From JAVBPP01 sp031549535 (GTDB lineage: Bacteria > Bacillota > Clostridia > Oscillospirales > Acutalibacteraceae), in contig JAVBPP010000032.1 in the NCBI GenBank assembly GCA_031549535.1, positions 1-46,020 on the forward strand: a stretch of 46,020 nucleotides of DNA, read 5' to 3'. The notes under the pieces were generated by a model. That model worked only from the letters and a program-made list of their open reading frames with translations, did no database searches and was not told the DNA's origin. A program made the translations under genes and the position numbers. Below are positions 33,937-41,919 of the stretch, in pieces. The stretch's first letter is position 1; every line of letters starts with the position of its first letter.

Positions 33937-35361
33937 TTCAAATTCTACCGGGGCTGGCTCACGCGTGCCGGGGCCTTTCGGGACTAAGAACACGGGCTTA
34001 ATGGATTCCACGCCGTCATACACCGTGATGCTTGGGAACAAGGCGCGTAAATAGTTTGGGTGCTCCACCAAAATACTGAAACTGCCGGAGGGGATATTTT
34101 GCCTTTGCACCTCGTCTGCACGGGGCGCAGGCAGAATCAAATCCTCCACAAACCCGTTGGAATCCGTCAGTTTGTCATACAGTAAGTAGTTTTTGCCGCC
34201 CGCACTTTTAAACACGACAACGCGCGCGTTACCGATGGGGAAAACACCGTCTGCGGCAAAGGTCTGCACCTTCAATGTGCCGCGGCCATAGTCCGAATCC
34301 AAAAAGTTTGTTAAATCCGGGCGCACGTTTTCCTGTTTGCTGAGTTCCTGCAACCGGGTTAAGTTTTCGGGGGATATGCCGGGAATGATAACACCGAAGG
34401 GGTCTGCGTCGGCGGGGGAGGGGTTTGCCGCGGGTCTTCGGGGCACCTGCGTCTGCTGCGTTTGTTGGGCGGGCATAGAACGCTGTGCACCGGCCGCGGG
34501 GCGTACACCGTATTGCGGGCCGCGCATGTTCTGTGCCTGCTGCTGTGATGCTTGCTGCTGCATCATTTCCCGCTGCAGCAACGAACGCTCGAGCATGCTT
34601 TGCTGCACGCGGTTGCGGTATTGCTGCGCGCGCCAATCTTCGCGCTCCTCCTGGCCTTCTGCCATCGGCTCCTGCGCGTTGCCGTTCGCGGCGTTGCCTG
34701 GCGTCCACCCGTACTCTTCCACGCAAAACGTGTTAGGTTTCGTGGAATCCGGCGGTGCGGGTATCGGCTTTTCAGCCCGAGCGGGCTCCTCCTGTGAGAA
34801 CTTCGGAAAACAGCTTGCCTGTGGAGGCGTAATGGATTTGGGCATCCCAATCGGCGGTTCTGTGGCGGGGAGCGGTTTCCAAGGAGCCGTGTCCGGCGTA
34901 TCCGGCGCGGGGCGCGGCATGGGTGTGGGCACCGGAACCGGCGCGGGCTGCGGCACAGGCACGGGAATTGGAACCGGCGTGGGCGGCGGCACAGGAGTGG
35001 GAGTGGGAATGGGAGCCGGCGCAGGCGGCGGCACGGGCACGGGGATTGGAGCCGGTGTGGGCGGCGGCACGGGCACGGGGATTGGAGCCGGAGCGGGCGG
35101 CGGCACAGGCACGGGGATTGGAGCCGGCAGGGGCGGCGGCACAGGCACGGGGTTTGGAGCCGGCGCGGGCGGCGGCACGGGCGCGGCGATTGGGGCCTGC
35201 GTGGGTTCCGGTTGCGATTTTGGCGCTTCCGCTTTGGGTGGCATTGGCGCGGGCTGGGGAGCCGAACTGGATTCCGGCGGCTTTTTCTGTTTGCCTCTGC
35301 TGCCGAGCTGCATGAGCTCGCGTTTATATTTCTCGATAAGTTGATCCATGTTTTCAGCCAT
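33934..35361 (-). CDS. Proline-rich repeat protein with C-terminal carboxypeptidase-regulatory-like domain
   Basis: A 475-residue protein I cannot name. It has an N-terminal charged helix (MDQLIEKYKRELMQL), a low-complexity proline-rich stalk of ~12-residue PPPAPAPIPVPV units (about 55-150), a Gln/Met-rich middle (about 240-310), and a C-terminal beta-sandwich-like domain (about 355-470). The last contains GTLKVQTFAADGVFPIGNARV and LTDSNGFVEDLILPAP. That last domain resembles those of clostridial spore-cortex or surface proteins (inference). There is no signal peptide, so it is cytosolic or exported by another route. ATG 35361 has GGAGGG upstream. It converges on ftsQ and diverges from the acyl-ligase gene. 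Confidence 0.7.
   Translation of the reverse strand: MAENMDQLIEKYKRELMQLGSRGKQKKPPESSSAPQPAPMPPKAEAPKSQPEPTQAPIAAPVPPPAPAPNPVPVPPPLPAPIPVPVPPPAPAPIPVPVPPPTPAPIPVPVPPPAPAPIPTPTPVPPPTPVPIPVPVPQPAPVPVPTPMPRPAPDTPDTAPWKPLPATEPPIGMPKSITPPQASCFPKFSQEEPARAEKPIPAPPDSTKPNTFCVEEYGWTPGNAANGNAQEPMAEGQEEREDWRAQQYRNRVQQSMLERSLLQREMMQQQASQQQAQNMRGPQYGVRPAAGAQRSMPAQQTQQTQVPRRPAANPSPADADPFGVIIPGISPENLTRLQELSKQENVRPDLTNFLDSDYGRGTLKVQTFAADGVFPIGNARVVVFKSAGGKNYLLYDKLTDSNGFVEDLILPAPRADEVQRQNIPSGSFSILVEHPNYLRALFPSITVYDGVESIKPVFLVPKGPGTREPAPVEFE
34925..35195 (-). repeat. 36-bp coding minisatellite
   Basis: Tandem units of about 36 bp, plus one longer 42-bp unit, encode PPPAPAPIPVPV-type peptides in the minus-strand gene. 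Third-position differences between units show they are diverged but likely able to expand or contract by slippage. Confidence 0.8.
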
Positions 35362-35404
35362 AGCTGTCCCTCCGTTATGTGGTGTTCTTCATACAATTCC
35401 GGTC

Positions 35405-35433
35405 CTTATACCATATTGCGCGGGGGATGAAAA
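35405..35433 (-). promoter_or_regulatory. Weak promoter candidate of the proline-rich protein gene
   Basis: On the minus strand, TATGG-TATAAG (-10 TATAAG at 35405-35410) with a poor -35 (TTTTCA) 17 bases upstream. The 11-base core ATATGGTATAA is identical to that of the divergent promoter at 35500-35510. Confidence 0.4.
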
Positions 35434-35481
35434 AATGACAGTTTTTATGGGAAAATTCAAAAAGAATTTACATCGCCGCAG

Positions 35482-35511
35482 TTGTAATCTGCCAAACAGA
35501 TATGGTATAAT
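35482..35511 (+). promoter_or_regulatory. Promoter of the accessory carbohydrate locus
   Basis: TTGTAA (35482-35487), an 18-base spacer and a consensus TATAAT (35506-35511) preceded by TATGG, about 62 bases before the ATG at 35574. Confidence 0.7.
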
Positions 35512-35573
35512 CCGCAAAAATGTGAAATAATGTATCGAGGGAGCAACAGAACAAGAAAAAAGGCGGAGGGGCT

Positions 35574-37208
35574 ATGGCTTTATTAGAGACGGGGAACATG
35601 AACTGCTATGAATATTTGCGCTACAATGTGCAGCGCTACGGGGAATATGACGCGGTTGAGCATTTTGGCAAGCGAACATCCCTTGCTAAATTTTTGTGGG
35701 ATGTGGATTGCCTTGCAAGTTATTTTTCGAAAACGCTTCAGGTGAAGCGCGGCGAGGTCTACACCATTTTGCTGCCTACCAGTGTGCAGAGCCTGGTTGC
35801 GTTTTATGCGCTGAATAAAATCGGTGCCATTTCCAACTTTATTCATCCGCTTTCCGCCCCCAATTTTGTGCAGGAAATGATGGAAGATACCAAATCCCGC
35901 GGTATTATGATTATGGACGTGCTGGCAGATAAGTATATTGACACCATCAAACGACTGGAGCTGCCCAGCGTCATCTGCTCCCTTTCCGACTATGCCGCAC
36001 GGGGGCGGAAAGAGGCGGTAAAGCTGTTTTCCAACCTCAAAGGCGGCGCTGTGCGCAAGTTGAAGCGCTGGACGACGTTTGAAAAGGCCCTGCAGGGGCA
36101 ACGTCCCTCCAAGGGGCTTTCCGGGAATGCGCAGGATGACGCGGTGTATCTGTGCGGCGGGGGCACTACGGGTAAAAGTAAAACCATCCGTTTAAGTAGC
36201 AAAAATATCAACGAAGAGGTGTTTAAGCTCAACGACACCGTCTCCTGCGATGCACCCGGCGAGGGGGCTATGATTGCGGTTTTGCCGCTGTTTCACGCCT
36301 ACGGGTTGGCGCTTTCTATGCACCTGCCGCTGTGCCACGGCGCACGGGTGATTCCCATGTCTAAATTCAATGCAAAGCGCTTTAATCAGGTGATGCACAT
36401 CAATAAAATCAATCTCATTGCGGGTATTCCCGCTATGTTTCAAAAAATCATGCGGGAGGATAATTTTGACGGCCCACATTTAAAGCATTTGCATGTGCTC
36501 TCCTGTGGGGGGGATACGGTGAGCGAACAGGTTATCAGCGAGTTTAATGCCCATCTGGAAAAATGGGGCGCAAGCGGCCGCTTGCTGCGGGGCTACGGCT
36601 TAACCGAGGTTTCCTCAGCCTGTTCCGGCAACCGCGTGTATGACCTGCGCGAGAATTCCATTGGCAAGCCCCTGTATGAAATTCGCATGGAAATTTGGGA
36701 CGAGAACAAACAGCCGCTTCCTCCCGGGGAAAAGGGCGAAATTGTGGTTTCCGGCACCACGGTGATGAAAGGCTATTTCACCAAAGACGGGCGGGAGAAA
36801 GAGGGGCTCTACATCGATGAAAACGGCGTGGAGTGGGTTCTCACCGGCGATATCGGCTATCAGGATGAGGACGGTTATTTTTACTTTTCCGCGCGGAAAA
36901 AGCGTCTGATTATTATTTCCGGCTACAATGTTTACCCCGGGGATGTCGAATCCCTGGCCGAAACCAAAAACTTTGTGCGCGAAGCCTGTGCTGTGCAGGG
37001 CTATACAAAGGAGAAAAAGCCCATAGTGCGGCTGTACCTTTCTTTGGGTATTGACTTAGACCACGAGCTGTGCAAAAAGGAGCTCATGGAGCTGTTTGAG
37101 GCGGAGTTGCCCGCCTATTCCGTGCCGCGCGAAATCGTTATCATGGATGCGCTGCCGCGCACGGCGATGCAGAAGCTGGATTTTATGTCTTTGACGGAAA
37201 CGCTTTGA
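35574..37208 (+). CDS. AMP-forming acyl-CoA ligase-like enzyme
   Basis: A 544-residue class I adenylate-forming enzyme. The phosphate-binding loop reads CGGGTTGKSKTIRL (about 195-205), a variant of the usual SSGTTGxPK; GYGLTEVSS (A5, about 340), TGDIGYQDEDGYFYF (A7), KRLIIISGYNVYP (A8) and LPRTAMQKLDF with the catalytic lysine K534 (A10) follow. It would activate a carboxylic acid as an acyl-AMP and probably pass it to CoA; no carrier-protein gene is nearby. ATG 35574 follows GGCGGAGG. It is first in a seven-gene locus; the next gene starts two bases after its stop. Confidence 0.88.
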   Translation: MALLETGNMNCYEYLRYNVQRYGEYDAVEHFGKRTSLAKFLWDVDCLASYFSKTLQVKRGEVYTILLPTSVQSLVAFYALNKIGAISNFIHPLSAPNFVQEMMEDTKSRGIMIMDVLADKYIDTIKRLELPSVICSLSDYAARGRKEAVKLFSNLKGGAVRKLKRWTTFEKALQGQRPSKGLSGNAQDDAVYLCGGGTTGKSKTIRLSSKNINEEVFKLNDTVSCDAPGEGAMIAVLPLFHAYGLALSMHLPLCHGARVIPMSKFNAKRFNQVMHINKINLIAGIPAMFQKIMREDNFDGPHLKHLHVLSCGGDTVSEQVISEFNAHLEKWGASGRLLRGYGLTEVSSACSGNRVYDLRENSIGKPLYEIRMEIWDENKQPLPPGEKGEIVVSGTTVMKGYFTKDGREKEGLYIDENGVEWVLTGDIGYQDEDGYFYFSARKKRLIIISGYNVYPGDVESLAETKNFVREACAVQGYTKEKKPIVRLYLSLGIDLDHELCKKELMELFEAELPAYSVPREIVIMDALPRTAMQKLDFMSLTETL

Positions 37209-37210
37209 TT

Positions 37211-39280
37211 ATGGAACTGAAGCAAATTTACCCCGGAGTTTATGAATTCAGCTGCGGCGTGCGGGAGGAGTTTGAACCGAGTGCCTACCGCATGATTCCG
37301 CCGCGTGAAAAAGAACTGAACGCGCTGCCGCAGGCCGAACTGCCGATGGAGGAAGACGCCATCCGCTGTGAAATCGGCAGCCGCGGCGCGTTGCTTTCTG
37401 TGCCGTTTTCTTATGAAGAGGAGCTGTACGGCTTTGGCCTGCAGAGCGGAAAAGTCAACCAGGCGGGCAAAAAACGCATGCTCAAAACCAATGCGGATGC
37501 GCGGGGGGATACGGGTAATTCCCACGCACCCATTCCGTTTTATATTTCCACAGCAGGTTACGGCCTGTTGTTGGATACCCTGCGTTACAGCTGTTTTTAC
37601 TGCGCCTCCTCTAAGCGGCATGCCAAAGCAGGCGATGCGGCGGGCGGCCATGACAGCCTGCTTAGCAGCGAGCAGGAGCTTTATGGCACCAGGCAACATG
37701 ACGGTGAGGTGACGGCGGAGGTCACGGGTGTTCGGGGCTTGCACGGTTATTTCTTTGCGGGCAAGGACGCGGCGGATGTCAACCGGCGCTATATCCTGTT
37801 TTCCGGCGGCGGCGCAATGCCCCCGCTCTGGGGTCTTGGTGTGTGGTACCGCGCCTGCGGCAAGTTTGACCAGGTAGAGGCCCTCGCCATGGCGGAGCAG
37901 CTGCGCAGGGAGGAAATGCCCGTCACCGTTTACGGCCTGGAGCCCGGCTGGCATTCCCACGCCTATTCCTGCACCTTCGAGTTTGATAAAAAACGCTATT
38001 CCGATTATGAACAGACGCTCCGGAGCCTGCGGGAAATGGGCTACAAGATTAACCTCTGGGAGCATGTGTTTATCCACCCGGACAGTCCCATCTATGCACA
38101 AATGGAACCGTATGCCGCAGACTATGAGGTCTGGGGCGGCCTGGTGCCGGATCTTTCGCTGGAAAAAGCAAGGGAAGTTTTCGGCGGCTGGCATAACAGC
38201 TACCTGCTGGAACAGGGCGTTGCGGGCTTTAAGTGCGATGAGTGCGATAATTCCGATTACACCGGCTACTGGTCCTTTCCGGAGCACACGCGCTTCCCCT
38301 CCGGCCTGGACGGGGAGCAGATGCACGCCCTGCTGCCCATGCTCTACCAGCAGACGCTTTGCGAACAATACCGCAGACGGGGCTTGCGCACCTGGGGCGA
38401 GGTGCGCGCCCAACACTGCTATGCCGCGCCCTATCCGTTTTTGCTTTACAGTGATTGGTACAGCCATGCGGACTACATCAGCATGGTGCGTAACATGGGC
38501 TTTTCCGGCATCCTCTATTCCCCGGAAATCCGCACGGCGGAAAGCAAGGCAGATTTATACCGCCGCATGCTCACCGGCGTATTTTCCCCTAAGCTGGAAT
38601 TGAATATTTGGTTTATGCCCCACCCCATGTGGGAGAATTATAACCGTGAGGCGAATTGGGGAAACGAGCGCTTGCCGGATGCGGATGCCCTGCGGGCGGA
38701 TTGCCGCCGTTTTATGCAGTTACGCAGCAGTTTGGTGCCCTACCTTTACACCGCGTTTTACCGCTATTATTGTGAGGGTGTGCCCCCGGTGCGTGCCCTG
38801 GAACTGGATTACCCCGAATGTCGCGGGTTGGCAAGCGATGCAGTAGGCGGCATCTCGTTTGGTGACGCTATCATCGCTTACCCCCTCACCGCGCCGGAAA
38901 CGCGAGTGGAAATCACCCTGCCCAAGGGGGAGTGGTATTGCTTCTTCAGCCATAAAAAGTTTGCGGGCGGCAGGGATTATGAACTGGAATATCCGATTGA
39001 TCAAATTCCCGTGTTTGTGCGCGCGGGCACCGTGCTGCCCCTGCTGCAAAACAGTCAGGCGCTGTATCAAGGCGGGCAGCTGGAGCTGCAGTTGCTTGTG
39101 TTCGGCAAACAGGCAGAGGGTGTGCTCTATACAGACGACTTCACAAGCAACGCCTGCGAGCAGGGTATCAACCGGATTTACAGCTTCAAAGCCGAAAATA
39201 ACAGGCTGGACATTTGCGCAACGGGGCGTTATAATGTGGATATTGTAACGGTGCAGGATGTTGTTTGGATTAATGAATAG
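37211..39280 (+). CDS. Glycoside hydrolase family 31 protein
   Basis: A 689-residue GH31-type alpha-glycosidase. The TIM-barrel entry PPLWGLGVWYR and the LEPGWHSHAYSCTFEFD region fit the family. The candidate nucleophile is D343 in GFKCDECDNSDYTG and the candidate acid/base is D414 in LYSDWYSHADY, followed by VRNMGFSGILYSPEIR. A C-terminal beta-sandwich (PVFVRAGTVLPLL) completes the fold. There is no signal peptide, so it acts in the cytosol on an imported oligosaccharide. The catalytic loop differs from starch-type enzymes (WxDMNE), so specificity is not alpha-1,4-glucan by default. ATG 37211 is preferred to a TTG six bases upstream. Confidence 0.88.
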   Translation: MELKQIYPGVYEFSCGVREEFEPSAYRMIPPREKELNALPQAELPMEEDAIRCEIGSRGALLSVPFSYEEELYGFGLQSGKVNQAGKKRMLKTNADARGDTGNSHAPIPFYISTAGYGLLLDTLRYSCFYCASSKRHAKAGDAAGGHDSLLSSEQELYGTRQHDGEVTAEVTGVRGLHGYFFAGKDAADVNRRYILFSGGGAMPPLWGLGVWYRACGKFDQVEALAMAEQLRREEMPVTVYGLEPGWHSHAYSCTFEFDKKRYSDYEQTLRSLREMGYKINLWEHVFIHPDSPIYAQMEPYAADYEVWGGLVPDLSLEKAREVFGGWHNSYLLEQGVAGFKCDECDNSDYTGYWSFPEHTRFPSGLDGEQMHALLPMLYQQTLCEQYRRRGLRTWGEVRAQHCYAAPYPFLLYSDWYSHADYISMVRNMGFSGILYSPEIRTAESKADLYRRMLTGVFSPKLELNIWFMPHPMWENYNREANWGNERLPDADALRADCRRFMQLRSSLVPYLYTAFYRYYCEGVPPVRALELDYPECRGLASDAVGGISFGDAIIAYPLTAPETRVEITLPKGEWYCFFSHKKFAGGRDYELEYPIDQIPVFVRAGTVLPLLQNSQALYQGGQLELQLLVFGKQAEGVLYTDDFTSNACEQGINRIYSFKAENNRLDICATGRYNVDIVTVQDVVWINE

Positions 39281-39311
39281 CATCGCCGTCAAATGAGAGA
39301 GAGGTATTATT

Positions 39312-40085
39312 ATGGGGGAAAAGAAAGAGGCAAACACAAAAAAACAAGCCATTATGGGGCTCATCGGCGTTGTATTGTTCATGCTGAGCGACCTGTTTCA
39401 GTTGTTTACGGGGTCGCTTGAGTCGCACCGAACGGGCAGCATGGCGCTTGTCGACACGGCGTGGGCGGATATGGCCTCCTGGCGTTTTCCGCTTTCCATT
39501 GCACTGGCTATTGTGGCAACACCCTTGGTGCTGCTTGGCTTTGCGGCGGTAAAACGGCAAATTGCTCTTACGCGCCCCAAGCGCGCCGGCGTCATTTATG
39601 GCTTGGGCTTTTTAATTACAATCGGCAACCTGCTCAGCCAGGGCATTTTTGCGATGCAGCCCGTGCTGTATCAGGCATTTGCCGTGGATGGCCAGGCCTC
39701 TCTCGCGGTGAAAAGCGCTGACTTAATTGGTTACACCTATTATCCCATTTATATTGTGCTTTACGGTGCCAGCTTTTTACTGCTGCCGATTATTTACGGC
39801 TTCGGCATCTTGCGTAAAAGAACCATTTATCCGCGTTATTTCTGCCTGTTCACCTCCATGCTTCTGCTCCCTTTGGGGACTCTTTTGGGCAACATTGCCC
39901 CCGGGGCGTTTGAATGGCTGGGAATTGCCGCGCCAAACCTGGGTTTTTTGTGCATGTTCCTGTTCGCCCTAGTTTACGCAAACAAAGAAAAGGCGCAGCA
40001 GCCCGCAGCACAACTGCAGTTTCAAGAGACAGCGCCGGAAGAGAGCGCAGCCCAGGCAGAGCAGAAAGAAACAGTCAAAGCATAA
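39312..40085 (+). CDS. Uncharacterised multi-pass membrane protein
   Basis: A 257-residue protein with about seven predicted helices between residues 14 and 222 and a charged, Gln/Glu/Ala-rich cytosolic tail. I do not recognise the family with confidence; it may belong to one of the small DUF membrane families common in clostridia. No known transporter signature is visible. ATG 39312 has GAGAGAGG upstream. It sits between a glycosidase and a ThuA-like gene, in a locus that has no other obvious transporter, so a transport or sensing role is possible but unproven. Confidence 0.6.
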   Translation: MGEKKEANTKKQAIMGLIGVVLFMLSDLFQLFTGSLESHRTGSMALVDTAWADMASWRFPLSIALAIVATPLVLLGFAAVKRQIALTRPKRAGVIYGLGFLITIGNLLSQGIFAMQPVLYQAFAVDGQASLAVKSADLIGYTYYPIYIVLYGASFLLLPIIYGFGILRKRTIYPRYFCLFTSMLLLPLGTLLGNIAPGAFEWLGIAAPNLGFLCMFLFALVYANKEKAQQPAAQLQFQETAPEESAAQAEQKETVKA

Positions 40086-40111
40086 TTGCTTTTTTATGAG
40101 GAGGATAACAG

Positions 40112-40852
40112 ATGATTCGCGTAACTGTTTGGAATGAAGGTCTGCATGAAAAACTCAGCAAAGAGGTCGGCGAAATTTACCCCAAAGGGATACATGGAGC
40201 CATCGCTGCCGCATTGAAAACGCAGGAGGATATTCAAGTGCGTACCGCCACGCTCAAGCAGCGCAAATGTGGGCTGACCGATGAAGTGCTGGAAAACACA
40301 GATGTCCTCATTTGGTGGGGGCATATGGCGCATAATATGGTGCCGGATAAAATTGTGGAGAAGGTGCACGCGCGTGTGCTGCGCGGCATGGGTTTTATCG
40401 CCCTGCACTCCGCGCATTTTTCCAAGCCTTTTAAAAAGCTTTTGGGCACCAGCTGCACCCTGCAGTGGCGCGAGAAGGATGACCACGAGCGCCTATGGGT
40501 CGTCAACCCCGCTCACCCCATTACGCAGGGGTTACCGCCCTACCTAGAGATTCCCAACGAGGAAATGTACGGCGAGCGCTTTGATATTCCGGAGCCGCAG
40601 GAGCTGGTGTTTATCGGCTGGTTTTCCGGCGGAGAGGTGTTCCGCTCCGGTTGCACCTGGCAGCGCGGAAACGGCAAGGTTTTCTATCTGCAGCCCGGGC
40701 ATGAAAGCTTTCCCATTTATCACATGCCGGAGGTGCAGAAAATACTCATCAACGCGGTGCGCTGGGCTGCCCCGCTGCAAATCTTCCCCGAGGCAACCGC
40801 CCCCTGCGCCAAGATAACGCCGGAGGAAAAATTAAACGGCGTGCAAGGTTAA
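40112..40852 (+). CDS. ThuA-like (trehalose utilisation) protein
   Basis: A 246-residue protein with a class I glutamine-amidotransferase-like fold of the ThuA family. Recognisable segments are VTVWNEG at the start, DVLIWWGHMAH, GMGFIALHSAHFSKPF, the NPAHPITQGLP region and GKVFYLQPGHESFPIYHMPEVQKIL. Family members occur with sugar oxidoreductases and glycosidases; ThuA of Sinorhizobium is tied to trehalose/maltitol/sucrose 3-keto metabolism. No amidotransferase Cys-His-Glu triad is evident. GAGGAGG precedes ATG 40112. Confidence 0.85.
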   Translation: MIRVTVWNEGLHEKLSKEVGEIYPKGIHGAIAAALKTQEDIQVRTATLKQRKCGLTDEVLENTDVLIWWGHMAHNMVPDKIVEKVHARVLRGMGFIALHSAHFSKPFKKLLGTSCTLQWREKDDHERLWVVNPAHPITQGLPPYLEIPNEEMYGERFDIPEPQELVFIGWFSGGEVFRSGCTWQRGNGKVFYLQPGHESFPIYHMPEVQKILINAVRWAAPLQIFPEATAPCAKITPEEKLNGVQG

Positions 40853-40861
40853 TTACAACAG

Positions 40862-40918
40862 ATACCCCGGTTCCGTTGCTTCTGCCCGCAGAGGCCTGCG
40901 GAGGCGGGGTATTTTTTA
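40862..40918 (+). terminator. Intra-locus terminator or attenuator
   Basis: ATACCCCG (40862-40869) pairs with CGGGGTAT (40905-40912), enclosing a nested perfect hairpin CCGCAG-AGGC-CTGCGG (40886-40901), then six T residues. The ribosome site AAGGAG of the next gene follows at once. Probably a partial terminator that lowers expression of the three downstream genes. Confidence 0.75.
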
Positions 40919-40931
40919 AGGAGAAAATGTC

Positions 40932-41894
40932 ATGACGCCCAGAGAAAAATTTATCAAAGCCCTGCGCAGGGAACCGATTACGGGGCATGTGCCGCATTTC
41001 GAACTGGTGTTTTACCTCACCATGGAGGCCTTCGGCAAGCTGCACCCCGATCATCGCAAGTACCACCAGTGGAATCAAATGTCCCAAACGGAACGGGACT
41101 TGCATATTGACGACATGGCGCAGCTGTATATTGATATCGCCGAGCGCTATCACCACTCCGCGATTTTTTGCCAGCTCAATCCCGGGGATTTTGACAGCAC
41201 CATCGCCCTGCTGACGCGTATCCGCGAGAAGAGCGGTGAGAAATACTTTATCATGCTCCACGGCGACCCGACCTATTCCATGCCCAACGGCAACGATATG
41301 ATTGAGTTTTCGCGCCGGATGTATGAGGAGGCGGACGAGCTGAAGGGCTACGCCGCGCTGCGTACGGAGGGCTCCCTTGCCCACGCTGCAAAGCTCAAGG
41401 CGGCAGGCGCGGGTTTGGTGGATGGGTTTGCGCTTTGCTCGGACTATTGCTTTAACACCCAGCCCTTTTTCAGCCCGGAGCTGTTTGGGGAATTTGTGGA
41501 GCCCTATCTCAAGCAGGTCATCACGGGCTACCATGAAATGGGCTATTACGTCATTAAGCATACGGACGGCAACATCAACCCCATCGCAAAGCAGATGGTG
41601 GACTGCGGCCCGGACGCCCTACATTCGCTTGACCCGCAGGGCGGCGTGGATTTTGCGGAGATTCGCCGCCTGTATGGCGACAAAGTCTGCTTGATTGGCA
41701 ATGTCAATTGCGGCCTGCTGCAAACCGGGACGCAGGAGGCGTGCGAGCACAATATCAGAGAGACGCTGCGCATCGGCCTGGAGGCTCCGGGCTTTATTTT
41801 CTCCACCTCAAACTGTGTTTACACAGGGCTTTCGCTGGAGCGCTACGAGCTCATGCACCGCATCTGGCGGGAAGAGGGAATTTATCGCGAATAA
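40932..41894 (+). CDS. Uroporphyrinogen decarboxylase-family protein
   Basis: A 320-residue URO-D/MtaA-like TIM barrel. The N-terminus MTPREKFIKALRREPI is typical of the superfamily. The MtaA/CmuA methyltransferase zinc site (HxC...C) appears as HTDGN (H, D) and, near the C-terminus, STSNCVYTGL (C), so His/Asp/Cys could bind a metal, but the first cysteine is missing. True HemE residues for porphyrin binding are not seen, and no haem genes are near. Corrinoid-protein partners are also absent. Function unknown; such proteins recur in carbohydrate loci of anaerobes. ATG 40932 follows AAGGAG. Confidence 0.75.
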   Translation: MTPREKFIKALRREPITGHVPHFELVFYLTMEAFGKLHPDHRKYHQWNQMSQTERDLHIDDMAQLYIDIAERYHHSAIFCQLNPGDFDSTIALLTRIREKSGEKYFIMLHGDPTYSMPNGNDMIEFSRRMYEEADELKGYAALRTEGSLAHAAKLKAAGAGLVDGFALCSDYCFNTQPFFSPELFGEFVEPYLKQVITGYHEMGYYVIKHTDGNINPIAKQMVDCGPDALHSLDPQGGVDFAEIRRLYGDKVCLIGNVNCGLLQTGTQEACEHNIRETLRIGLEAPGFIFSTSNCVYTGLSLERYELMHRIWREEGIYRE

Positions 41895-41919
41895 TTTGTG
41901 CAGGAAAGGCGGTTATCCG

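Noticed and set aside
34925..35195. Possible CRISPR array
   Set aside because: Units are directly adjacent without unique spacers and stay in frame as a protein repeat. No cas genes are present.
34337..35344. Plus-strand open frame rich in Gly-Thr-Gly repeats
   Set aside because: It is the antisense of the Pro-rich repeat gene; GC-rich repeats keep the opposite frame open. No ribosome site, and the minus-strand product has a credible start and folded end domain.
40932..41894. Genuine haem-pathway HemE
   Set aside because: The superfamily fold is likely, but porphyrin-binding residues are not evident, the zinc-type His/Cys region is present instead, and the neighbours are carbohydrate genes.
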